The translations under genes were made by a program, and so were the position numbers. Shown here piece by piece: positions 8,608 through 16,980 of a stretch of DNA of 64,000 bases. This DNA is from CAWBBA01 sp963729795. Lineage in GTDB: Bacteria; Desulfobacterota; Desulfomonilia; Desulfomonilales; Desulfomonilaceae. The stretch lies in contig CAVSPC010000054.1 in assembly GCA_963729795.1 (NCBI GenBank), positions 27,412 to 91,411 of the forward strand. The letters run 5' to 3'. Below the pieces are notes generated by a model. It had not been told where the DNA came from. It ran no database searches and saw only the letters and a program-made list of their open reading frames with translations. Position 1 is the first letter of the stretch; each line of letters begins with the position of its first letter.

Positions 8608-9544
8608 TGTTCTTACTCCTTCCTTGTTGGGCCACGGACGGTGAGTTCAATTGATTTCGGGAATACGCGTATGCTCGGATTGCTACCGGGTCGCTTGGTC
8701 CTGGTAGGCACACGACTCCCTAAGCGGAACTCCGCCCGCGCCACGTCTCATTTTTTTGGAAAAATTGGAGTTTTTCTCAAGAACACATGTTGCCGTTTGC
8801 GGCCTACAGAGAGGCCTCGATAGCCGTCACAGCAACACTTGGAGGTGACCGGCCAACTGCTGTGATAAAAAAAACTATTCTCCCTAGGATTTCCGGTGAC
8901 TCCGATCTGGAATGTCGCGGCCTTCTTTTCTGAACGACGGTGACAATGAAAAGGCCATCATCCAGGGTCCAAGTTCGTCTAATTAGGGAACAACGCTTTG
9001 CGTCAGTGGCTATGGAATCTGACAAGGTCGGGGTGGGAACTATGAGGAGAGCTATGAAAGTGAAATAAGTATATCGGTATCTGGGTGAAAATGGTCTAGG
9101 AATCAGATTCCGAACGTTTCTGAGAAAGGTCTTTCGGTGTGTTGGCCCGGCCAAGAAAGATGCCCCGGACGTCTTGGCAAAGGACTTTTCGAGTTTCCAA
9201 AAGTCTAAGGGAAACGGCTCTACGAAAAAATCGCCAAATGCAGGACCAGCCCATCCAGGCCCCGCTCCCGGACCCTTAAGGCTCTGCCTTCGGTAGACTC
9301 GGACCATGCATCGATAGCTGCTTTTCCGTGATTTCCGAGACACTCGGTTATTCCCTGTCGCCGCGCTCTTTTGCTCAGGCTTTCAGTGCAATTGTCGGTT
9401 GAAGTCTCAGATCGAAATTTTGTACATGTATGATGGGGACAAAGTTGCGGGAGCACGCCCACTTTTATTTGCCCCGATAAAACTCCTTCACGTCGCTGAG
9501 GTCTAACCTGTTACAGGTGGTAATTCGATGATACATCTGACCGC
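8608..9544. other. Intergenic region between actP/DUF485 and prpE, no supported gene
   Basis: About 0.9 kb with only weak, compositionally poor open frames on either strand. It must contain the promoter of the minus-strand DUF485-actP operon, but I could not assign a convincing sigma70 or sigma54 site by eye. No repeat or RNA gene was recognised. Confidence 0.4.
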
Positions 9545-9860
9545 TTACATTAAAGTCTCTATGCGGACCGTGTCAACTTCTATTTTTTTGAGGAAATTTT
9601 TATTATAGGCGCCTGATAGTCTGTGCTGAACGGTGGCTTCGGAAGATCCTTCCGATAATCTTGCGCCAAAGCTATATCTGTAAGAACGACACCATTCTCG
9701 ATTCGTAGATTGATTCACTAGTGTGAAATTCAAATCTTGATCCGCCAAATCTTCGCGAGAAGATGGTTCCAGCCCATGGGGATTGAAAGCCTTGGCCGCC
9801 AGTGCTTGAACCGGTCCATGTAGCCAAAGAATGGTTGCGATGATTATCGAAAAGTGTCAT
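9545..9860 (-). pseudogene. Possible small secreted protein, frame disrupted near its start
   Basis: On the minus strand an ATG at 9860 reads MTLF and then leaves frame; in the next frame the same stretch reads a signal peptide-like segment (IIIATILWLHGPVQALAAK) followed by about 75 residues to a TAA at the low-coordinate end, near 9545. Joined by a one-base shift this would be a secreted protein of about 100 residues. I recognise no family, and the ribosome-binding site is weak. It could equally be chance coding potential. Confidence 0.25.
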
Positions 9861-9975
9861 GATCGTTATTCGCTCCGATCAGGTCAGAACGTGGCGTCAA
9901 CCACTTTTTCAAGCACACTGTGAACTTTCCCGAACCAAGCCATTATAGTCGTAAACACCGCCTCTGGAGGTCAAT

Positions 9976-11871
9976 ATGAAGTATGAGGAAGCTTACAGGG
10001 AATCTTTGGCAAGCCCCGAAACTTTCTGGGGGAAGGCTGCCGAAGAGATCGCTTGGGACCGGCATTGGGACCAAGTTCTTGACCGATCGACCCGACCTTT
10101 CTACCGATGGTTTCGTGGTGGCATGCTGAACACCTGCTTCAACGCTCTCGACTATCATGTCCAACAAGGTAGGGGTAATCAGACGGCCGTTATTTACGAC
10201 AGCCCGGTTACGGACACAGTTGAGAAATTCACGTATTCGGAACTCCAGAAGAGGGTATCACGAATCGCAGGTTTCTTGAGAGGGCTGGGTGTGGGGAAGG
10301 GCGACACCGTACTGATCTATATGCCGATGATTCCCGAAGCCCTGATGTCCATGCTTGCTTGTGCTCGTCTCGGTGCAATCCATTCGGTAGTTTTCGGAGG
10401 CTTCGCTCCACGTGAACTGGCAGTACGCGTTGACGATGCAAAACCGAAAGTCATCCTCTCTGCCTCCTGCGGCATCGAAGTGCAGCGGGTGATCCCTTAT
10501 AAGCCGCTCCTCGATGAAGCCATCGAAATTGCCACCCACAAACCGGAAAAATGCGTGATGTTTCAGCGGCCTCAAGCGACGGCAGAACTAAAACCGGGCC
10601 GCGATCTCGACTGGCTTGAGCTGGAATCCACGGCCCAGCCTGCGGATTGCGTTTCTGTGGCTGCTACGGATCCGCTGTACATTTTGTATACATCCGGGAC
10701 GACCGGCAAGCCGAAAGGGGTGGTCCGAGACAACGGAGGACATGCGGTTGCTCTCAAGTGGAGCATGAAACATATATATGATATCGGCCCCGGAGAAGTG
10801 TACTGGGCCGCATCGGATGTCGGCTGGGTAGTTGGGCATTCATACATAGTTTATGCGCCCCTCTTTATGGGGGCTACTACGATAATCTACGAGGGTAAAC
10901 CGGTGGGGACGCCGGACCCGGGGGCTTTTTGGCGTGTCATTTCTCAGCATGGCGTCAAAGCGCTTTTCACCGCACCCACAGCAATTAGGGCCATCAAGAG
11001 GGAAGATCCCGCAGGGGAGTACCTCAAAAAATACGACATGTCAAAATTTGAAACCCTGTTCCTCGCTGGTGAAAGACTCGATCCCGACACTTATTATTGG
11101 GCGACGAAGCTGTTAGGAAAGCCGGTTATAGATCACTGGTGGCAGACTGAGACTGGTTGGGCAATTTGCGGGAATTTCCGTGGTCTCGAGGAATTTCCCA
11201 CAAAGCCCGGTTCGGCTACGAAGCCAATGCCGGGGTATGATGTCCAGATCCTTGATTCCGGGACTGCAACGGAATTAGGTCCCAATCAAAACGGCGTGAT
11301 CGCTGTCAGATTGCCCCTACCTCCGGGGAATCTCCCAACACTCTGGAATGATGACCAGCGTTTCATCGAGTCATACATGAATCCTTTCCCCGGATTCTAT
11401 CTAACAGGAGATGGCGGGTACATTGACGAAGAGGGATATGTTTTTGTAATGGGCCGTGTCGACGACGTGATAAATGTGGCAGGCCATCGGTTGTCCACCG
11501 GGGGCATGGAGGAAGTGTTGGCGAAACATCCGGATGTGGCCGAGTGCGCGGTCGTTGGAGCAGCCGACGATCTTAAAGGCCAAGTGCCTCTGGGCTTCGT
11601 GGTGCTCAAAGCCGGGGTTACTCGTTCCAAAGAAGAGATAGTTGCTGATGTCATTCAAATGGTCCGCAACGACATCGGCCCAGTTGCCTCCTTCAAGAAA
11701 GCGGTGGTGGTAAACCGACTCCCCAAGACACGTTCCGGTAAGGTCCTCAGGTCGACCATGAGAAGAATAGCAGATGGTGAAGCTTATAGTGTTCCCTCGA
11801 CAATCGATGATCCCGCGGTCCTTGATGAAATAGGATCTGCAGTAAAGGAGATCGGATACGGCAAAAGCTAA
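9976..11871 (+). CDS. prpE: Propionyl-CoA synthetase-like acyl-CoA synthetase
   Basis: This 631-residue ANL-superfamily ligase activates a short carboxylate to its acyl-CoA through an acyl-AMP. All core motifs are present: the P-loop TSGTTGKPKG, WVVGHSY, AGERLDP, DHWWQTETGW, YLTGDGG and the catalytic-lysine motif PKTRSGK. The P-loop is followed by VVRDNGGHAVAL, which is characteristic of PrpE/ACSS3 rather than Acs, where HTQAGYLL is usual. The N-terminus also matches PrpE. It starts with ATG after GGAGG. The methylmalonyl-CoA epimerase at 63.5 kb fits a propionate pathway. The lysine of PKTRSGK is the residue that protein acetyltransferases modify in this family. Confidence 0.85.
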   Translation: MKYEEAYRESLASPETFWGKAAEEIAWDRHWDQVLDRSTRPFYRWFRGGMLNTCFNALDYHVQQGRGNQTAVIYDSPVTDTVEKFTYSELQKRVSRIAGFLRGLGVGKGDTVLIYMPMIPEALMSMLACARLGAIHSVVFGGFAPRELAVRVDDAKPKVILSASCGIEVQRVIPYKPLLDEAIEIATHKPEKCVMFQRPQATAELKPGRDLDWLELESTAQPADCVSVAATDPLYILYTSGTTGKPKGVVRDNGGHAVALKWSMKHIYDIGPGEVYWAASDVGWVVGHSYIVYAPLFMGATTIIYEGKPVGTPDPGAFWRVISQHGVKALFTAPTAIRAIKREDPAGEYLKKYDMSKFETLFLAGERLDPDTYYWATKLLGKPVIDHWWQTETGWAICGNFRGLEEFPTKPGSATKPMPGYDVQILDSGTATELGPNQNGVIAVRLPLPPGNLPTLWNDDQRFIESYMNPFPGFYLTGDGGYIDEEGYVFVMGRVDDVINVAGHRLSTGGMEEVLAKHPDVAECAVVGAADDLKGQVPLGFVVLKAGVTRSKEEIVADVIQMVRNDIGPVASFKKAVVVNRLPKTRSGKVLRSTMRRIADGEAYSVPSTIDDPAVLDEIGSAVKEIGYGKS

Positions 11872-12080
11872 GATTCCGCGAAGGTCTGTCATGGCAAACC
11901 CGTTCGAATTGCGCTGACTTCGCACTCAGTCAAACGCGGTCGTCAGCTTGACAGAGATTCTTCGACCACTTTTCCGGCGGGAGAGGGCGTTTCGAGGATT
12001 TCCGTTTAATCCTCGTTCGGAGTGCTTGCCAATGAGCGCTTCCCATTGACATTGCGCTCCCCCGGGCAGGGAGGGCCGCC

Positions 12081-12314
12081 ATGAAAAGAATCAAGGTTCT
12101 ATTCGGTAGGCATGAGTTTCACTTACTGATTTTTTGCCTCAGTGTGGTTCTTTTTAGCTGGCCTCTGATTTCTTCTTCGGACCTCGATCACATAGATGCA
12201 ATGTTTGTCTATCTTTTTGTTTGCTGGACTGTTGTCATTTTCCTTCAATTTCTCATAAGCCGAGTTCTGCTGCCCCCTCATTCTTCCCAGCCGACCGACG
12301 ACAGCGACCAATAG
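12081..12314 (+). CDS. Small two-helix membrane protein upstream of the symporter-kinase
   Basis: This 77-residue protein has a short basic N-terminus (MKRIKVLFGRHEF), two hydrophobic helices (about residues 13-32 and 40-60) and a polar tail. The ATG follows GGGAGGG. It ends nine bases before the GTG of the symporter-histidine kinase, so it is co-transcribed and probably coupled. Small membrane proteins in this position are known for SLC5-type systems (DUF4212 before symporters, CbrX before CbrA). I cannot assign it to either by sequence alone; an accessory or regulatory role toward the kinase is inferred from position. Confidence 0.7.
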   Translation: MKRIKVLFGRHEFHLLIFCLSVVLFSWPLISSSDLDHIDAMFVYLFVCWTVVIFLQFLISRVLLPPHSSQPTDDSDQ

Positions 12315-12323
12315 GGGTTCTCT

Positions 12324-15086
12324 GTGCTCGACTCCTTCTCAGTCCTGATGGTTTTCTGCCTCTATATGGGGATCCTTTTTCTCACCGCCCTGTGGGTGGA
12401 ACGGAGGTCAGCGGAAGCCAAGAGCCCGGTGGACAACTCCATTGTTTATTCCCTTTCTCTCGGGGTTTATTGCACTGCCTGGACGTATTACGGGAGCGTC
12501 GGAAAAGCGGCAACATCGGGACTGCTATTTCTTCCCATATATCTCGGCCCCACGATAGTCATAACCCTGTGGTGGATAGTGCTTAGAAAGCTGGTAAGGA
12601 TAAAGACCATCCACCATATAACGAGCATCGCGGATTTCATTTCAGCCAGATACGACAAGTCCCTTTCCGTCGGCGCACTTGCTACACTGATGGCACTGAT
12701 CGGGACCATGCCTTACATTGCTCTACAGTTTAAAGCCATCTTCACCACTTTTGAAATAATCACGTCAGAGAAAGGGGCACCTCCTTCTTGGATCACTCTC
12801 CATCTGGGGCCCGTGGTAGTCGGCCTAATGATAGTTTTCACCATAGTGTTGGGTGTAAGGCGACTGGATCCCACTGAGCGACATCCCGGGCTGATAATGG
12901 CCGTAGCGGTAGAATGCCTCGTTAAGCTGGTGGCTTTCCTTGCGGCCGGGGTCTTCGTCACTTACTTCATGTTTGGAGGATTCGGGGACATATTGAACCG
13001 ACTTTCAACCGAACTCCCCGCACAAATTGTCCCTACGTGGAATGGCGATCAGGCATGGTCAGTCACATGGATGACTTATCTCATTCTGTCCATGTCTGCA
13101 ATAATGTTTTTGCCGCGCCAGTTTCATATAAGTGTAGTGGAGAATTTTGACGAGAAGCACATCCGCACCTCCCTCTGGCTCTTTCCTCTTTACATGTTAC
13201 TAATCAATATCTTTGTGTTTCCCATTGCGATGGGCGGGATACTCAAGGGATACAGCCCGTGGGAAGCGGACACGTTTGTCCTGGGGCTGCCGCTTCATGC
13301 GGGACACAAATGGCTGTCCTTGCTCGTTTTCATTGGAGGTGCCTCTGCTGCCACAGGCATGATAATGATAAGTTCCATCACGATCTCCACCATGATTACA
13401 AATCATTTCTTGTCGCCCGCGGTGGGTCGAGTTCCAGGGCTTGCATTTCTTAGAAGACGACTCCTTCACTGCCGTTGGGCCGCCGTTGCCCTTGTAATTC
13501 TAATAGGATATTGGTTCGAGCGGGGGGTGGGCGAGTCGTATATGCTCGTGAATATCGGGATGATATCGTTTGCTGCTGCCTTTCAGTTCGCTCCGGTAAT
13601 ACTAGGAGGAATTTTCTGGCGCCGTGGTAACAAGGCGGGGGCCCTTATGGGCCTAGCCGCAGGATTTGCAATCTGGTTTTACACTTTGTTGTTGCCCGCG
13701 TTCGTCCGGAGCGGGTGGATTGCTAACAAATTTCTTGAGGAGGGGCTCTGGGGCATTGCTTTTCTCCGACCTGAGCACCTCTTTGGGGTCCGCTCATTAG
13801 ATTCTTTGTCCCACACCGTTTTCTGGTCAATTGTTTTCAACACGGGACTATACATTCTCGGATCTCTTGTTTTTAAGCAAAGCCCCTCGGAACAAAGTCT
13901 CGCGGAAAACTTTGTAGGATCTTTGACCGCCGAACAAGCGCTAAGCGGATCATCACGCCGGGAATCCCACATAGACCTGGCTTTGAAGGCTGGAATAATA
14001 GCAGAGCTTTTCGGTCAGTTCTTCTCGGAGGAAGAAGCCCGCACCATGACCCTGAAATGCCTGCGTCAGGCGCTTCTCGAGGCCACAGACAGGATTTCGA
14101 TAGTCGAACTGGCGCAACTGCACAGCGAGGTCGAGAGACTTCTCGCCGGCTCTGTGGGAGCAGCTTCAGCCCACCGTATACTGGCACAATCCGATCTGTT
14201 CACCGAGCAGGAAGCTAGAGATCTTTCAGAAGTGTACGCCGAGATACTTGCGGGTTTGAAGGTCACGCCGGACGACCTGAAACGGCGGATCGACTATCAT
14301 CAGGAACGGGAAGCGCTTCTTGCCCAGCATGCTTCAGAACTCGAGGCAAAAGTTCGAGAACGCACTCGAGATTTGGAAGCTGCTCAGGGGGAATTGATAA
14401 AGCGGGAGCGGCTGTCGGTGCTTGGCCAGCTCACGGCGGTCGTCAGTCATGAGCTAAGAAACCCACTCGGGGTGATCAGCTTTTCGGCTTATTATCTCTC
14501 TAAGAATATTAAAGAGCTAGATGAAAAACTCACGAAGCACCTCAATCGGATCGGAGAACAAGTCGGGCATTGCGACCTGATTATCGACGAATTATTGGAA
14601 TACACACGGGAGACTCGGTCATCACTTGCAAAAAGTGAGATCAATCCGTGGCTGGAAACGGTCCTTGACCAAATTTCCACGCCCAAGGGAATCACTTTGA
14701 AGCGGGAATTAGCTTCCGACCTACCTCCGGTCATCTTCGACGGTGAGAAGTTCCGCCGAGTCGTTATCAACCTTGTTGAAAACGCGTTTCACGCGGTGCA
14801 GGCACGAAGCGCCAAAGAGAGAGGCTCCTACCGGCCGCTTGTCACCGTCTCTACCTCCATGAAAGACGATGTAGTTAACATTAAGCTTGCGGACAATGGA
14901 ATCGGGATGGATACTGAACAGGAATCGCGGGCCTTTGAACCTCTGTTTACCACCAAGCCGCGCGGTACAGGCCTAGGGCTCGCAGTGGTTAAGAAAGTTG
15001 TGGAAGAGCATCAAGGTCGAGTGTCGCTTTTGAGCCGGCGCAATCACGGGACTACCGTCACAGTTTCCCTAACGGTTGCACGGTAA
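12324..15086 (+). CDS. SLC5 symporter-histidine kinase fusion (CrbS/CbrA-like sensor)
   Basis: The first 500 or so residues form an SLC5-type sodium/solute symporter with about 13 membrane segments. A STAC-like helical region follows (about 540-640), then a coiled coil and a histidine kinase. H709 in VVSHELRNPLGV is the phosphorylated histidine; the N box (ENAFHAV), G1 box (DNGIGM) and G2 box (GTGLGLAVVKK) are intact. There is no PAS or receiver domain, unlike some CbrA proteins. CrbS-type kinases control acs and the acetate switch in Vibrio and Pseudomonas, and here acsA, actP and prpE are neighbours. The ligand is not shown by sequence. Start is GTG after AGGGG. Confidence 0.88.
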   Translation: MLDSFSVLMVFCLYMGILFLTALWVERRSAEAKSPVDNSIVYSLSLGVYCTAWTYYGSVGKAATSGLLFLPIYLGPTIVITLWWIVLRKLVRIKTIHHITSIADFISARYDKSLSVGALATLMALIGTMPYIALQFKAIFTTFEIITSEKGAPPSWITLHLGPVVVGLMIVFTIVLGVRRLDPTERHPGLIMAVAVECLVKLVAFLAAGVFVTYFMFGGFGDILNRLSTELPAQIVPTWNGDQAWSVTWMTYLILSMSAIMFLPRQFHISVVENFDEKHIRTSLWLFPLYMLLINIFVFPIAMGGILKGYSPWEADTFVLGLPLHAGHKWLSLLVFIGGASAATGMIMISSITISTMITNHFLSPAVGRVPGLAFLRRRLLHCRWAAVALVILIGYWFERGVGESYMLVNIGMISFAAAFQFAPVILGGIFWRRGNKAGALMGLAAGFAIWFYTLLLPAFVRSGWIANKFLEEGLWGIAFLRPEHLFGVRSLDSLSHTVFWSIVFNTGLYILGSLVFKQSPSEQSLAENFVGSLTAEQALSGSSRRESHIDLALKAGIIAELFGQFFSEEEARTMTLKCLRQALLEATDRISIVELAQLHSEVERLLAGSVGAASAHRILAQSDLFTEQEARDLSEVYAEILAGLKVTPDDLKRRIDYHQEREALLAQHASELEAKVRERTRDLEAAQGELIKRERLSVLGQLTAVVSHELRNPLGVISFSAYYLSKNIKELDEKLTKHLNRIGEQVGHCDLIIDELLEYTRETRSSLAKSEINPWLETVLDQISTPKGITLKRELASDLPPVIFDGEKFRRVVINLVENAFHAVQARSAKERGSYRPLVTVSTSMKDDVVNIKLADNGIGMDTEQESRAFEPLFTTKPRGTGLGLAVVKKVVEEHQGRVSLLSRRNHGTTVTVSLTVAR

Positions 15087-15136
15087 GCCATCTCACGGGC
15101 AGGCCTCCAGGACTAACCGGATCGGAGGATATTACT

Positions 15137-15502
15137 GTGAAAAGGCGCATCCTTCTAGTGGACGACAATGAGCTATTTCTTGACAGTGCCCGCGACGTAT
15201 TGGAAAGTGAAGGCTATGCAGTGATTACCGCAGAAAGCGGTGAGGAGGCCCTGGCCCGGATACGTTCCGAATATTTTCCGGTTGTCGTCATGGACATTAA
15301 AATGGCGGGGCTGGACGGTGTTGCAACCTTTGTAGAAATGAAAAGGGTTAGGCCGGGCATACGGGTTATAATGTGCACAGCGCATCTGATGGAACATCTA
15401 ATCCGCAGGGCTGAAGAGGCGGGAGCATTTGCGGTCCTCAAGAAGCCCTTCCGGATCGCCCTGCTCCTGGACGCCATAGAAGATGCCTTCCGGGTCGAGT
15501 AG
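15137..15502 (+). CDS. Stand-alone response-regulator receiver
   Basis: A single CheY-like receiver of 121 residues: acidic pair LLVDDNE, phospho-acceptor D53 in VVVMDIKMAG, and the conserved lysine in VLKKPF. There is no output domain. It starts with GTG after CGGAGGAT, 51 bases behind the symporter-kinase, so it is the likely direct phosphorylation partner. With no effector it must act by protein contact or pass the phosphate on. This differs from CrbR, which has a LuxR-type DNA-binding domain. Confidence 0.9.
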   Translation: MKRRILLVDDNELFLDSARDVLESEGYAVITAESGEEALARIRSEYFPVVVMDIKMAGLDGVATFVEMKRVRPGIRVIMCTAHLMEHLIRRAEEAGAFAVLKKPFRIALLLDAIEDAFRVE

Positions 15503-15669
15503 GCCGAACTACGAGTACGGCGTAAGCGATTCCGGATTTCATTTGACAATTTTGGCTTATGTGCCACATCCAGCCGACTTTTTTCGGTGAGCCGCCCGGG
15601 CCCGATCACGATTCCTCGTATTCGTGAATTGCCTGGAAATTGCGGAAATTCTGAGTGAAGGGAACGATC

Positions 15670-16221
15670 ATGACGATGACGAGTTTCTTGAGGAAGATTT
15701 TTCCGAACAAGAGGCCGCCTAGTGAAAACGCTCGCAGAATTCTCATAGTGGATGATGATGAGAGCCTAAGCGATAGCCTTAAAGATATCCTAGAGGGAGA
15801 GGGCTACGACATCCTTCTGGCTTCCACAAGGGCTAGGGCGACTGAACTGGCCCAAGAGGCACTACCTAGCTTGGCCATAGTGGACCTCAAACTCCCGGAC
15901 GGGTCCGGCACCGCGCTCCTGTCTGAACTGAACAGTGTGGCTCCGGGAATTACCTGCATACTCATGACAGCCTACGCCGACGTGGACTCTGCGGTCCTTG
16001 CCATTGAGAAAGGGGCTTTTTATTACCTACGCAAACCAGTGGACCCGCCTGAGCTTGTTGAATTGGTGGACCTTGCATTTGAGACAATTCGTCTCAAGGA
16101 CGAAAAGTTGAAGGCAGAGGAGGCACTTAAAGCTAGAAACAAAGAGCTTGAGGAAACTGTCGAGCGACTTCAGAAGCTTACGGACCAGAGTACCGGTCAA
16201 AATCCTTCAAGGCGAAAGTAA
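15670..16221 (+). CDS. Response-regulator receiver with C-terminal coiled coil
   Basis: From ATG 15670 (after GAAGGGA) the protein has a basic N-terminal extension of about 20 residues (FLRKIFPNKR), a receiver domain with phospho-acceptor D72 in LAIVDLKLPDG and lysine in LRKPVDP, and a coiled-coil tail rich in Glu and Lys (about residues 140-175). No DNA-binding or enzymatic domain is visible. A GTG five codons upstream is less likely. It follows the first receiver by 167 bases and is probably in the same operon. The coiled coil suggests a dimer or a docking surface. It ends five bases from the convergent DnaQ-like gene. Confidence 0.85.
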   Translation: MTMTSFLRKIFPNKRPPSENARRILIVDDDESLSDSLKDILEGEGYDILLASTRARATELAQEALPSLAIVDLKLPDGSGTALLSELNSVAPGITCILMTAYADVDSAVLAIEKGAFYYLRKPVDPPELVELVDLAFETIRLKDEKLKAEEALKARNKELEETVERLQKLTDQSTGQNPSRRK

Positions 16222-16226
16222 GAGAT

Positions 16227-16934
16227 TCAAAATAGCCCCAGGCTGCTTCGGCTCATTGTATGAAGGTCTATCAGAGTTTTGCATCCGAAGCCTTGCATCT
16301 TTTTGACTATGAACACAAACAAGCACGCTGCCTGGAATGCATCTCCGAGGGCGTCGTGCTGTTCGAATGTCGGCAGATGGTATTTACGAGAGAGCGTTTT
16401 AAGGTTGTATCCGGCTGCCACTTCGATCCTGTCATAATAGCTCCCGAGTTGCCGCTCTTCATAAACCTGGGTCAGCTTCATGGAATCCAGGCAAGGGTTT
16501 CGCAAGGTCCCGCCCAGAAGTTTTCGTGCAGCCCTATTTATAAACGCCAGGTCTAGCCCGATGAAATGACCTACCAACAGAGCGTCACCTAGGAAATCCA
16601 CAAAGTCAGGCAGAATCTTCTTCAGTTCCGGTGCGCTTTCGATCTGATCCGGAGTTATCCGGTGAATCAATGTGCTCACCTTGGGCATGGACTGCTGAGG
16701 TTTCACGTACGAAAAAAATGTTTCTCCCGTGATTATTTGTAAGCCATCTATGCGCACTGCCCCGATAGACACTATTGCATCGTGACGCAGGTTGAGCCCG
16801 GTCAGTTCGGTGTCAAGGGACACAAACTGGTATGTTTCTATTGGCTTGGTCCGGTCAAATCGTTCGAAGCGCCTGCGGTTTGCAATGATTGCGGGGTGCT
16901 TATCGTTGCGAATCCATGGCCACTTCAACTTCAC
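16227..16934 (-). CDS. DnaQ-like 3'-5' exonuclease (DEDDh family)
   Basis: This 235-residue protein has the three exonuclease motifs of the epsilon-subunit family: ExoI SLDTELTGL, ExoII HFIGLDLAFI and ExoIII HDALGDA, the last giving the DEDDh type. It is shorter than replicative epsilon plus its linker and lacks a polymerase, so it is a stand-alone nuclease. It starts at GTG 16934 after AAGGGAG, 46 bases behind the first DUF294 gene. In many proteobacteria this exonuclease sits beside a cNMP-CBS-DUF294 protein and actP/acs genes, which is the arrangement here, but its role in acetate metabolism is unknown. Confidence 0.85.
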   Translation of the reverse strand: MKLKWPWIRNDKHPAIIANRRRFERFDRTKPIETYQFVSLDTELTGLNLRHDAIVSIGAVRIDGLQIITGETFFSYVKPQQSMPKVSTLIHRITPDQIESAPELKKILPDFVDFLGDALLVGHFIGLDLAFINRAARKLLGGTLRNPCLDSMKLTQVYEERQLGSYYDRIEVAAGYNLKTLSRKYHLPTFEQHDALGDAFQAACLFVFIVKKMQGFGCKTLIDLHTMSRSSLGLF

Positions 16935-16980
16935 AAAAATTCTCCCTTATCGGATGGCAGAACCTTATTATGAGCGGTTG

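Noticed and set aside
8640..8760. Possible sigma54 promoter upstream of DUF485-actP (TGGCGCG on the minus strand)
   Set aside because: The required GC element at the proper spacing is absent.
8804..9343. Open frame of 179 codons on the minus strand in the actP-prpE gap
   Set aside because: Low-complexity, arginine- and proline-rich translation without a domain, signal or ribosome-binding site.
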